DNA from: an uncultured Pelagibacteraceae bacterium
GTDB taxonomy: Bacteria > Pseudomonadota > Alphaproteobacteria > Pelagibacterales > Pelagibacteraceae
DNA length: 64,000 bases
NCBI GenBank assembly: GCA_902628195.1
Contig: CACOLY010000001.1
Span: forward strand, 1 to 64,000
Direction: 5' to 3'
Below are positions 1 to 10,572 of the stretch, piece after piece. Under the pieces are notes generated by a model, which saw nothing but the letters and a program-made list of their open reading frames with translations, had not been told where the DNA came from and did not search any database. Both the position numbers and the translations under genes were made by a program. Within the stretch, counting starts at the first letter, position 1; the number at the start of each line of letters is the position of its first letter.

Positions 1-349
1 GCAAGTCGTAGATTTACCATTTGTGCCTGTAATGGTAATACAATCATTTTTATAAAATGAATAAAAAACATCTAAATCAGAATAAACTTTATTATTATTT
101 TTCCTTAAAAATTTTGATAATTTACATTTGTTAATATCAATTCCAGGGCTGATGATTATTTGATCAAAATTTGATTTTAATATGTTTTTATAAGTAATTG
201 AATATTTATTTATATTCAAAGCTTTAACCTTTGAAAAATTATCATCATACAAAAATACTTCACTTTTTTTCTTAAGAAACTTAAACGAAGACAATCCACT
301 TTTTCCTAAACCATAAATTAATATTTTTTTATTTAAAAAGATATTCAAA
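1..349 (-). CDS. murD: MurD, UDP-N-acetylmuramoylalanine-D-glutamate ligase (N-terminal part)
   Basis: MurD adds D-glutamate to UDP-MurNAc-L-alanine in the cytoplasm, an early peptidoglycan step. Only the first ~116 codons lie in the window; the gene runs off the left edge. The translation shows an N-terminal nucleotide-fold motif (YGLGKSG) and the Mur ligase ATP-binding loop TGTNGKST near residue 109. There is no suitable ATG. I place the start at a TTG (347-349) because an AAAAGG ribosome-binding site lies 6 nt upstream, just after the mraY stop codon. It follows mraY by about 10 nt and is clearly in the same operon. Identity rests on the motif plus position after mraY; other Mur ligases share the loop. 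Confidence 0.88.
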
Positions 350-359
350 CTTGTGCCTT

Positions 360-1445
360 TTATCTAAGTTTAAGTGTAGCTAAACCAACCATTGCCAAAA
401 CAATTGATATAATCCAAAACCTAATTACAACAGTAGATTCGGGCCAACCTTTTTTTTCAAAATGATGGTGTATAGGTGCCATCTTAAATATTCTTTTTCC
501 AGTTAATTTGAAAGAAATAACTTGAACCATAACTGAAATCGCCTCTAAAACAAATAGTCCACCAGTTATCGCTAAAACTATTTCATGTTTTGTTATAATT
601 CCCACAGCTCCTAAAGAACCTCCAAGAGAAAGAGATCCTGTATCACCCATAAATATTTTTGCAGGTGGTGCATTGAACCACAGAAAACCTAAACAAGCTC
701 CTATAATAGCTCCACAAAAAATTGAAATTTCTCCTGTGCCTTCAATATATGGAATTTGTAAATAATCTGAGAAAACTATATTTCCAGTTACGTAACTTAT
801 AAACGCAAAGCAAACAGCAACTAGAATAACTGGTACTGTTGCTAGACCATCCAAACCATCCGTCAAATTAACAGCATTTGATGATCCAACAATTACAAAA
901 ACCGCGAAAGGAATAAAAAACCAACCTAAATTTATTATTAAGTTTTTAAAAAATGGAAAAAATAAGTTTGTTAAATCAGCATTATTTGAAAATTCATTTA
1001 AAAATAACAATCCTATTATAGCAAGTATGATTTGAATTATTAATTTTATTTTAGATGATATCCCTGAAGAATTTTTATGTTTTATTTTTTTATAGTCATC
1101 ATAAGCCCCTAGTAACCCAAATGATATTGCAATATATAAAGCAAAAATTACGTAAATATTTTTTAAATTACCCCACATTAATACTGAAATTAATAATCCT
1201 GTTAAAATAATTAAACCTCCCATTGTCGGTGTCCCAATTTTTTTTATAATATGATCTGAGGGGCCATCATCTCTTATTGGATTTGTAATTTCTTTATTAG
1301 CAAAAAATCTGATAAATGGATTCCCGATTAATAGAACTATAATTAATGAAGTAAATACTGCTAAACCAGTTCTAAAAGTTATGTATTTAAACACATTTAA
1401 AAAAGAAAAAATATCTACAAAATTTAAAAGAAAATTATAAAGCAT
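360..1445 (-). CDS. mraY: MraY, phospho-MurNAc-pentapeptide transferase
   Basis: MraY is an integral membrane enzyme that moves phospho-MurNAc-pentapeptide from UDP to undecaprenyl phosphate, making lipid I. The 361-residue length is normal for the family, and about ten hydrophobic segments are visible. Diagnostic motifs are [13 protein letters not shown] (Mg/substrate aspartates), [12 protein letters not shown] and the histidine motif APIHHHFE near the C-terminus. The start overlaps the end of the upstream murE-murF gene by 11 nt, so the two are translationally linked. murD follows after about 10 nt. Confidence 0.97.
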   Translation of the reverse strand: MLYNFLLNFVDIFSFLNVFKYITFRTGLAVFTSLIIVLLIGNPFIRFFANKEITNPIRDDGPSDHIIKKIGTPTMGGLIILTGLLISVLMWGNLKNIYVIFALYIAISFGLLGAYDDYKKIKHKNSSGISSKIKLIIQIILAIIGLLFLNEFSNNADLTNLFFPFFKNLIINLGWFFIPFAVFVIVGSSNAVNLTDGLDGLATVPVILVAVCFAFISYVTGNIVFSDYLQIPYIEGTGEISIFCGAIIGACLGFLWFNAPPAKIFMGDTGSLSLGGSLGAVGIITKHEIVLAITGGLFVLEAISVMVQVISFKLTGKRIFKMAPIHHHFEKKGWPESTVVIRFWIISIVLAMVGLATLKLR

Positions 1446-4296
1446 GAGTATTTATCTTTTTTAATTTACTTATATGATTAAATAAACCTGTTGAATTTGA
1501 TGCTTTTACCATCAAATAATCACCATCTCTCAAATTGTTTGCTATAAGATAATTTAATTCCGAATCATTTTTTAGAATTAATCCTTTTTTGATTTTATGA
1601 ATTTTATTGTAAGTTTCTTTAATATGCTTACCTATTACATGAACTTTGTTTACTGAGATTTTATTTATTACTTTTGCCATAGAGATGTGTAATTTTTTTG
1701 AATGAGTTCCTAATTCAAGCATATCACCAAGCAGGATATGTTTTCTTTTAACATCAACTTTAATTTTATTAAAATTTTGTAAAGCTGAATTCAAAGATAA
1801 TGGGTTGGAATTATAGCTTTCATTAATAAGATAAATTTTTCTTTGATTTAGTGATATTTTTGAAATATTTCCTCTGCCTTCTGTTGATTTGATATTTAAA
1901 AACGTATTCTTACTTAATTTAGTTACATCAAAATAAATTTGTATGACGGTAAGTGTAGCTAAAATATTATATAAAAAACTTTTAAAATCTCTTCTTACAT
2001 AAAAATATTTCTCTAGATTATTTACTCTTAAAATAATTTTAAATATATTTTTTTGTATAATAATTTTTTTTATATATACAGTTGCATTTTTCTTATTGAA
2101 AGAAAAAGAAAAAACTTTTAATTTTTTTTTAACAGCTAATTCTTTATGAAAATTAAAAAATTTGTCATCTGCATTAAGAACAATTGACCCATGCTTATTT
2201 ATATTATTAATAATTTCTCCCTTTGCAGCTGCAATTTCTGAAATATTATTAAAATTTTTTATGTGGGCAAAGCTTATATTTGTTATCATTCCTACATCGG
2301 GTTTAATAATTTTTGATAAAAAATCTATTTCTCCTTTTTTATCCATTCCAACTTCTAATACACCGAATTTATCTCTCTGATTAATATTAAATAAACTTAA
2401 AGGAACCCCATATTTATTATTAAAAGATTTTTTTGAAAAAGTGGTTTTAAAATATTTATTTAAAACAAATCCCAACATATCTTTAACTGATGTTTTTCCA
2501 CAACTTCCTGTAATAGCTATAAAATTAGTTTCTAAAGATTCTCTTAAAGTCTTTGCGCATTTAGTCAAGAATTTCAGAGTATCTTTAACTTTTATTTGTG
2601 TTGTATAATTTGATTTCTTTACTTTTTTTTCAACAATAGCAATTGATGCTTTTTTTCTAAATACCTCACTTAAATATCTGTGAGCATCATTTTTATTTCC
2701 TCTGATGGTAAAAAAAATATTATTTTTACTCACCTCTTTTGAATTAATTACTGCATTATTAAAGTTAATTTTTTTTAAAGATAATTTTGATTTTGAGATC
2801 TCTTGAATAATATTTAATTTAACATTTGTCGATAAATCTTTATTTTTATTTCTTATTGCTACTTTAATGACTTCTCTATCAGAAAAAAATCTTACTTTAT
2901 TCTTATAAGTTTGAGTAGTTTCGTGACCCTTTCCAGCTATTAATAAAATTTCTGAACTTTTAAGATTAAAGATAGCTCTATTTATTGCTTTTTTTCTATC
3001 GGCTATTTCAAATAAATTTTTTATTTTAATTCCTTTTTTAATTTCTTTTCTAATTAAATTTGGATTTTCATTTCTTGGATTATCATCTGTTAAATAAATT
3101 TGATGACAGAAAATATTTGCAATTTTTCCCATTTTAGATCTCTTCTTAATATCTCGATTTCCACCGCAACCAAAAACTATTGAAATCTTATTGTTTGGAA
3201 ATTGTTCTTTCAAGTTTTCTAGAACGATTTTTAAAGCATCAGGGGTATGAGCGTAATCTAAAATAACTTTTGAGTTATTTTTGATTTGACCAATTTTTTC
3301 TAATCTTCCATTGATAGGTTTTAAATGATTTAGACTTTTGATAATATTTGAAATTTTTATACCACTTTTTTCAGCAGCTAATATCGCCATTAGGACGTTT
3401 TTAATCTGAACTTTTCCAATTAAATTGACACTAAATTTTAAATTTTTTTTTTTATAATTTAAGTTAACTATTTGTTTTTCCCCATCGAATATATGTGAGA
3501 CAACTTTTATTCCTAAATTTTTTTGATCACTTAAAATAAAATTAAGTTTTAATTTTTCTTTTTTTGAAATCTTTTTAATTTTATCAAATTCAGGAATTGA
3601 ATAATCAGTGATAATATTTGCATTTTTTTTCATTAACTTTTTAAATAAATACATTTTTGCATTCAAATATTCTTTAAAGTTTTTATGATAATCTAAGTGA
3701 TCATGAGAAAGATTTGTAAAAATACCTGTATCAAACAGTAATCCATCTAATCTATGCTGTTTTAAACCATGACTAGATGCTTCCAAAATAACATTCTCTA
3801 TTTTTTGTTTTTTTAAATCTTTTAATATTTCACTTAATTTAATTGGATCTATTGTTGTATTTGATAAACTTTTAAATGATTTGTTGGTTCTAATTCCTAA
3901 TGTACCTATAGAAGCAACCTTTTTTTTATTAAATTGAAGTATTTGAAAATAGAAATCAGCTATAGATGATTTACCGTTAGTGCCAGTTACTGATACTAAA
4001 TTTTTTGGTTTAAGAAAATTTATTTTAAAAGCAATCTCAGCCAATAATTTTCTAATATTTTTAGTATAAATAAATAAAATTTTATTCTTTAAACCTGTAA
4101 ATTTTTTTTCATGAAATATTATTTTTGCCCCTTTTTTAATGGCATGATTTATAAAATTATGGCCATCATAATTATTTCCTTTAATCGCAAAAAAAATGAA
4201 ATTCTTTTTTACTTTTGAACTATCAAAAGAAATATAAGAAAAAAAATATTTTTGAAATTTTTTTTCTATTCCAGAAAAGTAATTATTAAGAAACAT
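1435..4296 (-). CDS. murEF: Fused MurE-MurF ligase (UDP-MurNAc-tripeptide and -pentapeptide synthesis)
   Basis: One 953-residue reading frame holds two Mur ligases. The N-terminal half (about 1-485) looks like MurE: ATP loop TGTNGKSS at 104-111 and DNPRNENP at 405-412, the DNPR signature of enzymes that add meso-diaminopimelate. The C-terminal half (about 495-953) looks like MurF, with its own ATP loop TGSCGKTS at 596-603, and adds D-Ala-D-Ala. I use the ATG at 4294-4296, two bases after the ftsI stop. A 28-codon upstream extension in the same frame lies entirely within ftsI and encodes nothing MurE-like. There is no stop or frameshift at the junction, so the fusion appears genuine. Such fusions are known in some other bacteria (for example Bordetella, from memory). 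Confidence 0.94.
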   Translation of the reverse strand: MFLNNYFSGIEKKFQKYFFSYISFDSSKVKKNFIFFAIKGNNYDGHNFINHAIKKGAKIIFHEKKFTGLKNKILFIYTKNIRKLLAEIAFKINFLKPKNLVSVTGTNGKSSIADFYFQILQFNKKKVASIGTLGIRTNKSFKSLSNTTIDPIKLSEILKDLKKQKIENVILEASSHGLKQHRLDGLLFDTGIFTNLSHDHLDYHKNFKEYLNAKMYLFKKLMKKNANIITDYSIPEFDKIKKISKKEKLKLNFILSDQKNLGIKVVSHIFDGEKQIVNLNYKKKNLKFSVNLIGKVQIKNVLMAILAAEKSGIKISNIIKSLNHLKPINGRLEKIGQIKNNSKVILDYAHTPDALKIVLENLKEQFPNNKISIVFGCGGNRDIKKRSKMGKIANIFCHQIYLTDDNPRNENPNLIRKEIKKGIKIKNLFEIADRKKAINRAIFNLKSSEILLIAGKGHETTQTYKNKVRFFSDREVIKVAIRNKNKDLSTNVKLNIIQEISKSKLSLKKINFNNAVINSKEVSKNNIFFTIRGNKNDAHRYLSEVFRKKASIAIVEKKVKKSNYTTQIKVKDTLKFLTKCAKTLRESLETNFIAITGSCGKTSVKDMLGFVLNKYFKTTFSKKSFNNKYGVPLSLFNINQRDKFGVLEVGMDKKGEIDFLSKIIKPDVGMITNISFAHIKNFNNISEIAAAKGEIINNINKHGSIVLNADDKFFNFHKELAVKKKLKVFSFSFNKKNATVYIKKIIIQKNIFKIILRVNNLEKYFYVRRDFKSFLYNILATLTVIQIYFDVTKLSKNTFLNIKSTEGRGNISKISLNQRKIYLINESYNSNPLSLNSALQNFNKIKVDVKRKHILLGDMLELGTHSKKLHISMAKVINKISVNKVHVIGKHIKETYNKIHKIKKGLILKNDSELNYLIANNLRDGDYLMVKASNSTGLFNHISKLKKINTHAL

Positions 4297-4298
4297 TA

Positions 4299-5990
4299 TT
4301 AATAAATTTGAAGATACTTTGTGGCTAAAATAGGCCCAATTTTTTCTATAATTTGACCTGCTACTTCGACAGAGGTCCATCCTGCAGTGTTAAAAGGTGT
4401 GCCCGTAAAACTCCCTTTTTTATTTCTATAGTTATAAACATAAGTTGGAGAGCCTTTTGGTGAGTCAAGCATAACAATAAAAACAAATTCAGGTTTTGAT
4501 GACGGAAAAACTGAAGCAAAAGTATTAATCTTTTTATTTGAATACTCTCCATCTATTACTTGTTCCGCTGTCCCTGTTTTACCAGCAATTTCATATCCAT
4601 CAACATTTGCTAAACCAGCGGTGCCCGTATCATCAGTTACAATTTTTCTTAAAATTTTGACTAATTTTTCAGAAACATCTTTTTTTAAAATTGTTTTTTT
4701 TTCATTCACCAAATTATCAGAATTTCTAATAACTAATTTTGGATCAACATCGTACCCACCATTAGATATAACAGCATAGCCTTTAGCTAAATGTAATAGA
4801 GTTGTAGCTATTCCATGTCCAAATGATGCTGTTGCTAATTTGCATTTGCCCATAGAAAAATTTTTAAAGGCAGCTACTTCCTCTAAATCAAAATTAATAT
4901 TACCAATAACACCAATTTTTTCTAAAAAACTTTTAAATTTTTTTTCACCTATTTTTTGAGCTATCTTAACTGATCCAATATTTCCAGATCTTATTAATAT
5001 TTGTTCCGCAGTTAAACTGGTTGGAATTTCTTTATCATATTCTCTAATTGGAAACCCTGAACATCTAATCGACTTAGGTAAATCTAAAAATTCTGTTGAT
5101 GGCTCAATTAATTCCATATCTAATGCAGCTGCAAAAGTAAAAGGTTTGAATACAGATCCCAATTCATAAGATCCTTTGCTTACTCGATTAATATAATTTT
5201 TATCTTTAATTTGTTTTCTTTCATTTAAATCAAAATCTGGCAATGAAACAAAAGATAGTATTTCTCCACTGTGAATATTCATTAAAAGTGAAGCGCTACC
5301 TTTAGTTTGAAAAATTTTATTAAATTCAATTAATTCGTTTCGTATGAGAAATTGAATATTTGAGTCTAAACTTAATCTAACAGGATTGGAAAAATTCTTT
5401 AAATCATTATCTAAAGATTTTTCTAAACCTGATATTCCATTATTATCATTATCAATTTGGCCAATTATATGACTAAATAAATTTTTTTGTGGATATAATC
5501 TAATAATGTTTGCTCTAGGTTCTATAGACTTGTCTCCAAGTCTCATTAATTTTTCATAATTTTCTTCTGATACTTTTTTTTCAAAGTAAAAAAATTTTCC
5601 CTTGTTAATTTTTTTTTTTATCTCAGAATAATCTTTATCTGGAAATATATACTTTAGATTTAAAATTAATTTTTTTTCATCAATAATTTGTGATGGGCTG
5701 ATACCTATGTCTATAGAATTAATTGTTTTACTAAGATATTCATTATTTCTATCAACAATATCAGCTCTTTGAAATCTTTTATTTGATTTTACAATATCAA
5801 TTTTTTTTGTATCTTTTGTATTTCTAGAACCTAGATGAATAAGATGAATAGAGAAAATCAAAGAGATAATAAAAAAAACAAAAAAAATAAAAGCTATACG
5901 ATTAAAATTGATATTTAAATTTGATTTACTTTTACTAAAGATATAATCATTTTTTTGCTCTTCTAAAACAATTCTAGTTTCATTATTCAT
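4299..5990 (-). CDS. ftsI: FtsI/PBP3-type peptidoglycan transpeptidase
   Basis: This class B penicillin-binding protein crosslinks septal peptidoglycan. It has 563 residues, with one membrane anchor at about 30-53 and a periplasmic PBP dimerisation region. The transpeptidase domain shows all three active-site motifs: SVFK (Ser279), SGN (335-337) and KTG (471-473). The location between the ftsL-like gene and murE matches the dcw cluster order and supports FtsI rather than the elongation PBP2. Its start overlaps the end of the ftsL-like gene by 8 nt. Confidence 0.95.
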   Translation of the reverse strand: MNNETRIVLEEQKNDYIFSKSKSNLNINFNRIAFIFFVFFIISLIFSIHLIHLGSRNTKDTKKIDIVKSNKRFQRADIVDRNNEYLSKTINSIDIGISPSQIIDEKKLILNLKYIFPDKDYSEIKKKINKGKFFYFEKKVSEENYEKLMRLGDKSIEPRANIIRLYPQKNLFSHIIGQIDNDNNGISGLEKSLDNDLKNFSNPVRLSLDSNIQFLIRNELIEFNKIFQTKGSASLLMNIHSGEILSFVSLPDFDLNERKQIKDKNYINRVSKGSYELGSVFKPFTFAAALDMELIEPSTEFLDLPKSIRCSGFPIREYDKEIPTSLTAEQILIRSGNIGSVKIAQKIGEKKFKSFLEKIGVIGNINFDLEEVAAFKNFSMGKCKLATASFGHGIATTLLHLAKGYAVISNGGYDVDPKLVIRNSDNLVNEKKTILKKDVSEKLVKILRKIVTDDTGTAGLANVDGYEIAGKTGTAEQVIDGEYSNKKINTFASVFPSSKPEFVFIVMLDSPKGSPTYVYNYRNKKGSFTGTPFNTAGWTSVEVAGQIIEKIGPILATKYLQIY

Positions 5991-6252
5991 GATTTAATTC
6001 AAAACTACTAATTTCCTTTATTTTTTTTTGAACTAATTTATTCTCAAAATATAATTTCTGATATTCGATGAGTTTTTCAGCTGAACTTAAATAATTAAAT
6101 TCCAATTTTGATTTTTCATAATCTTTAATTAAGCTTCTTATATTTTCATTAATTAAAAAAGTTTCATCTTCAAATTTTTTTGTAGAATTTTTAATAATTG
6201 TAGTAATCAAAATTAGAGAAAGTATTATTGTGATAAGTGTAATTTTTTTCAT
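5983..6252 (-). CDS. ftsL: FtsL-like small bitopic division protein
   Basis: This is an 89-residue protein with one N-terminal membrane segment (about residues 4-21) and a mostly charged helical remainder of the kind that forms a coiled coil. FtsL bridges FtsB and the FtsW/FtsI synthase at the septum. FtsL is poorly conserved in sequence, so the call rests on topology, size and position between rsmH and ftsI, with overlaps at both ends (4 nt and 8 nt). It is shorter than E. coli FtsL (121 residues). Confidence 0.7.
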   Translation of the reverse strand: MKKITLITIILSLILITTIIKNSTKKFEDETFLINENIRSLIKDYEKSKLEFNYLSSAEKLIEYQKLYFENKLVQKKIKEISSFELNHE

Positions 6253-7259
6253 AATTTATTTCCTAAATTTTCAATTTCAATTAGATGATTAAATTTGTCA
6301 AAAATATCTGTATCAAATTTATAAACATCATTTTTTTTAATCACGTATCTTAATTTAGCAGATCTTGAAGGAAAATTTTCTTTTAATTCTTTTGTAGTTG
6401 GTGTGATGGGTTTTTTTTGTATTAATTTAAATATAGTATCCGGTGCATCTAGTTTAGGCATATAACGGGAAATACTTTTTTTTTCAGACAAACTTCTGAA
6501 AAAATATTTTACAATTTTATCTTCAAGTGAATGAAATGTAACTACTGCTAGCACACCATCTTTTTTCAATACTTTTGAAGCAGTTATTAGCCCTTTTATT
6601 AATTCACTTATTTCTTTATTCACAAAAATTCTCAAAGCTTGAAAAATTTTTGTAGCGCTATGAATTTTAAAATTTTTTCTCTTTTTTGTTTTTTCAATTA
6701 TTTCAACTAACTCTTTTGTATTAATATTTTTTTTTTCTCTCTCTTTAATAATTTTGAGTACAATTCTTTTTGCCTCTTTTTCTTCACCAAAGAATTTGAA
6801 AATTTTTTCTAACTCAATAGCATCTAATTTATTTATTACCTCATTAGCCGAGAAATCATTTAAACCCATTTTCATATTTAGATCACCAGATGAATCAAAA
6901 GATAGACCCTTTTTTGGATCTTTGATTTGTGTATATGAATAGCCTAAATCAAAAATTATAGATCTAACATTTTCATTTTTAAGCTTAAGGTAATCTAATT
7001 GACTAAATTTTATGTTCTTAAAAACAAACCTATCATTGAACTTATTCAAAATTTCATCAGCTTTAACTTTGCTTTCAATATCCCTGTCGAGAGCAATTAC
7101 TTTGGTATTTTTATAACTTAAAATCTTACTTGAATATCCACCTTGACCAAATGTACAATCAATAAATGTGCCACCATGTTGAGGGGTAATAATGCTAATT
7201 AATTCATTTAGCAATACCGGATAATGTTTTGAAGCATCCGATACCATGGTGGCTTCCAT
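6249..7259 (-). CDS. rsmH: RsmH (MraW), 16S rRNA C1402 N4-methyltransferase
   Basis: This SAM-dependent methyltransferase modifies C1402 in the 16S rRNA decoding centre. It is 336 residues long. Family motifs include HYPVLLNE near the N-terminus, the SAM loop [10 protein letters not shown], and a C-terminal [13 protein letters not shown]. There are two possible starts. The ATG at 7257-7259 has no obvious ribosome-binding site. The in-frame ATG at 7245-7247, four codons later, follows GGAA at a 6-nt distance and leaves the conserved SKHYPVLL intact. It sits 18 nt after ftsZ in the operon. Confidence 0.96.
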   Translation of the reverse strand: MEATMVSDASKHYPVLLNELISIITPQHGGTFIDCTFGQGGYSSKILSYKNTKVIALDRDIESKVKADEILNKFNDRFVFKNIKFSQLDYLKLKNENVRSIIFDLGYSYTQIKDPKKGLSFDSSGDLNMKMGLNDFSANEVINKLDAIELEKIFKFFGEEKEAKRIVLKIIKEREKKNINTKELVEIIEKTKKRKNFKIHSATKIFQALRIFVNKEISELIKGLITASKVLKKDGVLAVVTFHSLEDKIVKYFFRSLSEKKSISRYMPKLDAPDTIFKLIQKKPITPTTKELKENFPSRSAKLRYVIKKNDVYKFDTDIFDKFNHLIEIENLGNKL

Positions 7260-7277
7260 TTATTTTTTCGAAGACCA

Positions 7278-8729
7278 TTAATTCTTTTGTCTTCTTAAAA
7301 ATGCTGGTATTTCGAGATCATCTTCCTCATTTTCTTCTTCTGAGGTCTCGAGTAGATTATCTGAGCTTGGATTAGGATTATCTGAATTAAATAAATCTGG
7401 TTCTCTAGTATCAACACCAAATTCTTTTAAATCATTTGATGACTCATTTTTATTTTCCAAAGATGATTCAATGCCATGAGAAAATGACATTTCACTTTCA
7501 TCTAATGTATTTTCAACTTCTTGGTTCTTTAATAATTCTTCATGATATTGATTATTTATTTCATCAACAGAATCGTTGTTAATATCCTCACTCACCACTT
7601 CATTATCAAGTTTTAAAGCATTAGCACCATGTGAAATTGGATTTGTGCTTGCATTAGAAAAATTAAATGTAGGAGTTCCATTGCTTGTAGTAAAATCAGA
7701 ATATCCAGGATTACGATTTTGGATTCTATGTACCATATTAATTACTGATTTACTTTCTGGCTGTTGACCATCCAAAGCAGTAGCAACTATCGAAACACGA
7801 ATTTTACCATCTAAAGATGGATCAATAATTGATCCATTTATAATTTCAGCTTCTACATCCACTTCAGATCTTATTTTATTGACGATTTCATCTACCTCGA
7901 AGAGTTTTAAGTCTTCACCACCAGTAATATTTATCAATAAACCTTTTGCACCTTTTAGAGAATAATCATCAATAAGTGGATTGTTTAAAGCTAATTCTGT
8001 AGCTTTGGCTGCTCTACCTTCTCCTTCTGCTTCTCCAGTTCCCATCATTGCTTTTCCCATAGAGCTCATAACGGTTTCAACATCAGCAAAATCTAAATTA
8101 ACGAGACCATCTTTTACCATCAAATCTGTTACACTCTGAACTCCATGTCTTAAGATGCTGTTTGATAATTGAAAAGACTCTTTGTAAGTAGTTTGTTCAT
8201 TTGCAATTTTAAATAAATTTTGATTAGGAATTACTATAATAGTATCTACATGTTTTCTTAATTCCTCAAGGCCCTCATGCGCTCTTCTCATTCTTGATGG
8301 AGCTTCATATAAAAATGGAAGAGTTACCACACCTACTGTTAGAATATTTAATTCTTTTGCAGCTCTTGCTATTACATGCGCAGCACCTGTACCAGTTCCT
8401 CCACCCATTCCAGCTGTAATAAAAACCATATTTGCACCTTTTAGAATATCAACAATATCATTTAAAGACTCATTGGCTGCTGCTAGGCCTATCTCATGCT
8501 TTGCTCCAGCACCTAATCCTTTAGTTAAATTTAAACCAAGTTGAATCCTTGTTTTTGATTTACTTGTTTTTAAATCTTGAGCATCCGTGTTAACAGCAAC
8601 AAATTCTACACCTTCTACACCTGCATCGATCATTTCATTTATTGCATTACCTCCAGCTCCCCCAACTCCTAGGACTAAAATTCTAGGTTTTAATTCTTTT
8701 ATTTCTGGTACTTTAAAGTTAATTGTCAT
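7278..8729 (-). CDS. ftsZ: FtsZ, tubulin-like division ring GTPase
   Basis: FtsZ polymerises at midcell to form the division ring. It has 483 residues: the GTP-binding motif GGGTGTGA at 109-116, the T7 region around NLDFADV, an acidic low-complexity linker of about 130 residues, and the C-terminal partner-binding peptide EIPAFLRRQ at the very end. The intact peptide implies an FtsA/ZipA-like tether elsewhere. It lies directly after mraZ (14 nt gap) and before rsmH, an unusual place in a dcw cluster (see findings). No separate promoter is evident, so the mraZ promoter probably drives it. Confidence 0.98.
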   Translation of the reverse strand: MTINFKVPEIKELKPRILVLGVGGAGGNAINEMIDAGVEGVEFVAVNTDAQDLKTSKSKTRIQLGLNLTKGLGAGAKHEIGLAAANESLNDIVDILKGANMVFITAGMGGGTGTGAAHVIARAAKELNILTVGVVTLPFLYEAPSRMRRAHEGLEELRKHVDTIIVIPNQNLFKIANEQTTYKESFQLSNSILRHGVQSVTDLMVKDGLVNLDFADVETVMSSMGKAMMGTGEAEGEGRAAKATELALNNPLIDDYSLKGAKGLLINITGGEDLKLFEVDEIVNKIRSEVDVEAEIINGSIIDPSLDGKIRVSIVATALDGQQPESKSVINMVHRIQNRNPGYSDFTTSNGTPTFNFSNASTNPISHGANALKLDNEVVSEDINNDSVDEINNQYHEELLKNQEVENTLDESEMSFSHGIESSLENKNESSNDLKEFGVDTREPDLFNSDNPNPSSDNLLETSEEENEEDDLEIPAFLRRQKN

Positions 8730-8743
8730 TTTTCTATCCCCCG

Positions 8744-9199
8744 TTATTTATTAAGTTGATGCTCCCATTTAAGACTCGCTCGATTTAAATTTGCTTTTTT
8801 TCTGGCATTTGTCCTAAATTTTTCAAAAATTGTTGGTTCCCATATTTGAAATGTTTTTCCTTGACCAACAAAAATCATGCTATTCTTTATCTTTGCATGT
8901 TTTAATAATTTTGATGTGAGCGAAATTCTTCCCTCGCTATCAAATTGTAAATTAATACTTTCCGATAAAACTGATGTTGCAAAAAAATCTCTCTTTTCTT
9001 CAAAAGGATTTAAAGATTCTATCGCATTAGAAATTTTTTCTATTCGATCTTGTGGCCACGCCTCTATAGATTGATTATTAAATGATGGATAACAAATTAC
9101 TCCATTATAGCCCAAATTAGATAAATAAGATCTAAAACTTGCAGGCACTGACACCCTTCCCTTTTTGTCTAATTTGTTCTGGTACGTCGATAAAAACAT
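8744..9199 (-). CDS. mraZ: MraZ, dcw-cluster transcriptional regulator
   Basis: MraZ is a DNA-binding regulator that normally controls its own operon. The 151 residues hold two copies of the AbrB/SpoVT-like swapped-hairpin domain: [13 protein letters not shown] at about 11-23 and [13 protein letters not shown] at about 87-99. It is the first gene of the division/wall operon. TGGG repeats at 10-bp spacing lie just upstream, as expected for an autoregulatory site. An AAAGGA ribosome-binding sequence precedes the ATG by about 11 nt. Confidence 0.96.
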   Translation of the reverse strand: MFLSTYQNKLDKKGRVSVPASFRSYLSNLGYNGVICYPSFNNQSIEAWPQDRIEKISNAIESLNPFEEKRDFFATSVLSESINLQFDSEGRISLTSKLLKHAKIKNSMIFVGQGKTFQIWEPTIFEKFRTNARKKANLNRASLKWEHQLNK

Positions 9200-9226
9200 A
9201 AACCATAAATTCCTTTAATTCCCTTA

Positions 9227-9252
9227 TATGGGAATATATGGGACAATATGGG
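9227..9252 (-). promoter_or_regulatory. MraZ-box repeats upstream of mraZ
   Basis: Three copies of ATATGGG start at 9227, 9237 and 9247, so TGGG recurs at exactly 10-bp intervals (9229, 9239, 9249). Known MraZ sites are TGGG-type direct repeats with one-turn spacing. Here the TGGG reads on the plus strand, opposite to mraZ. I am not certain what orientation is usual, so that detail is open. The repeats cover the predicted -10 and start region, so binding would be expected to repress. Confidence 0.72.
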
Positions 9253-9271
9253 TTTTTTACCCCAGAGTCAA
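9243..9271 (-). promoter_or_regulatory. Predicted sigma-70 promoter of the mraZ-ftsZ-dcw operon
   Basis: On the minus strand, TTGACT (9266-9271) is followed after exactly 17 nt by TATTGT (9243-9248), about 45 nt before the mraZ ATG. The -35 box overlaps a GANTC site (9265-9269), and the -10 lies within the TGGG repeats. A second GANTC is at 9328-9332. Confidence 0.65.
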
Positions 9272-9377
9272 TACATACAATTTGAGGTTTAATACAAAGG
9301 TTTTTTATTAGATAATTTATGGAAAGTGAATCAAAACGAGAACATTAAATTAATAGCTTAAGGATATTTCTAATTTT

Positions 9378-9733
9378 GCCAGATAAACTGTAAGCCGGGT
9401 TCTGTCATTTAAACTTATCATTTGTCTAGACTTAAGATCGCTCTTAAGCTCAAGCAACTAACCCTGATGACTAGCCAAGGATGGCTTTTAGTTTTCACAA
9501 TGTCATCTCTACTTAGTCTTGCTCTCAGTGGGGTTTTCCAGCGTTCATTGTTACCAATAGAACCGGTGTGCTCTTACCACACCTTTTCACCCTTGCCATG
9601 TTATGGCGGTTTATTTTCTGTGGCACTATCCCTAGGGTCGCCCCCGCCAGGAATTACCTGGCACTGTATCCTTGTAGAGCCCGGACTTTCCTCTTTAAAT
9701 AAAAAATTTAAAGCGACAAGTCATTTATCTGGC
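9378..9733 (-). ncRNA. rnpB: RNase P RNA, bacterial class A
   Basis: This is the catalytic RNA that trims the 5' ends of tRNA precursors. Read on the minus strand it contains the universal GAGGAAAGTCCGGGCT element near the 5' end and AGAACCCGGCTTACAG near the 3' end. The first ten bases, GCCAGATAAA (9724-9733), pair perfectly with the last ten, TTTATCTGGC (9378-9387), forming the P1 helix and fixing both ends at about 356 nt. A TATAAG sequence (9742-9747) 8 nt upstream could be the -10 box; a TTGAAA at 9762-9767 is only 14 nt from it, so the -35 is uncertain. Confidence 0.96.
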
Positions 9734-9776
9734 AAAAACAACTTATAATTTAATTATAAAATTTCAAGGAATAAAT

Positions 9777-10520
9777 TTAAGATTTTATAAGATTTTTACT
9801 TATTATAAGACATTCTTTGTCTATCTTTCCATTAATTAATTCTTGTCTAAAACGTCTTTGGTATGCAGTTATTATAGATCTAATGTTTTTATCAAAAATT
9901 TTGTTTATTTTGATATTATAACCTATTTTAGATAAATTATTCAAAAAATTTTTTTTTTCCTTATCTGAAACAGAAATGCTTCTAAATTTTTTTGTCTTTT
10001 TTCTATTTAGCGTATGCCATTTACATAACCTTTTTTTTGCTAATTTTTCCCAAGGAAATTTCTCTCCAGGATCTTTTTTTCGATCTGGCGCTATATCTGA
10101 ATGACCCAAAACATTATCTACCTTAATATTATATTTTTGTATCAAAAAACTTAATAATTTTTTTAAAGAATTAATCTGTTTTGAATTAAATTTATTGTAA
10201 ACAAACTCGTGCCCTGGATTATTTAATTCAATACCAATTGAGTACTTATTTAATAAATCAAATTTTTTCCACTTTGATTTACCTGCATGCCAAGCTTCAT
10301 ATAGATCTGGAACCAAATTCAATATTTGGCCATTGTTTTTAATAAAATAATGAGAGCTTACTTTTGAGTTATGGTCACATAGTTTTTTAATCGCGTCAGT
10401 TTCTTTCCTCATTCCTGTATAATGAAGGATTATAAATTTAATTAATTTTTTGGTTCTTTTGTTTGAACTAAAATTATAAGAATAATTTCTAGTCAAATTT
10501 AAGCCCATTTTTGATCGCAT
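9777..10520 (-). CDS. N-acetylmuramoyl-L-alanine amidase (AmpD/AmiD family)
   Basis: This amidase_2 enzyme cleaves the bond between MurNAc and L-alanine during wall turnover or recycling. Zinc and catalytic motifs are visible: ILHYTGM (first His), GIELNN, and GHSDIAPDRKKDPGEKFPW (second His, Lys and Asp). The 247 residues exceed AmpD (about 185). The C-terminal part contains a helical, PG_binding_1-like stretch (NNLSKIGYNI to AYQRRFRQ), which favours the AmiD type. No signal peptide is clear. The start is uncertain: ATG at 10518-10520 or 10506-10508, neither with a ribosome-binding site. It is divergent from mlaA. Confidence 0.86.
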   Translation of the reverse strand: MRSKMGLNLTRNYSYNFSSNKRTKKLIKFIILHYTGMRKETDAIKKLCDHNSKVSSHYFIKNNGQILNLVPDLYEAWHAGKSKWKKFDLLNKYSIGIELNNPGHEFVYNKFNSKQINSLKKLLSFLIQKYNIKVDNVLGHSDIAPDRKKDPGEKFPWEKLAKKRLCKWHTLNRKKTKKFRSISVSDKEKKNFLNNLSKIGYNIKINKIFDKNIRSIITAYQRRFRQELINGKIDKECLIISKNLIKS

Positions 10521-10572
10521 TTTAAATAAATACTTAATTTACATTAGATTTGAATATAATATAAGGATGCTT

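Noticed and set aside
4297-4380. Upstream in-frame extension of murE-murF
   Set aside because: It overlaps ftsI coding sequence fully, has no MurE-like residues, and a normal ATG sits 2 nt after the ftsI stop.
9422-9748. Open reading frame of 108 codons on the plus strand
   Set aside because: It lies almost wholly inside the RNase P RNA gene, antisense to it, and its sequence is explained by conserved RNA elements.
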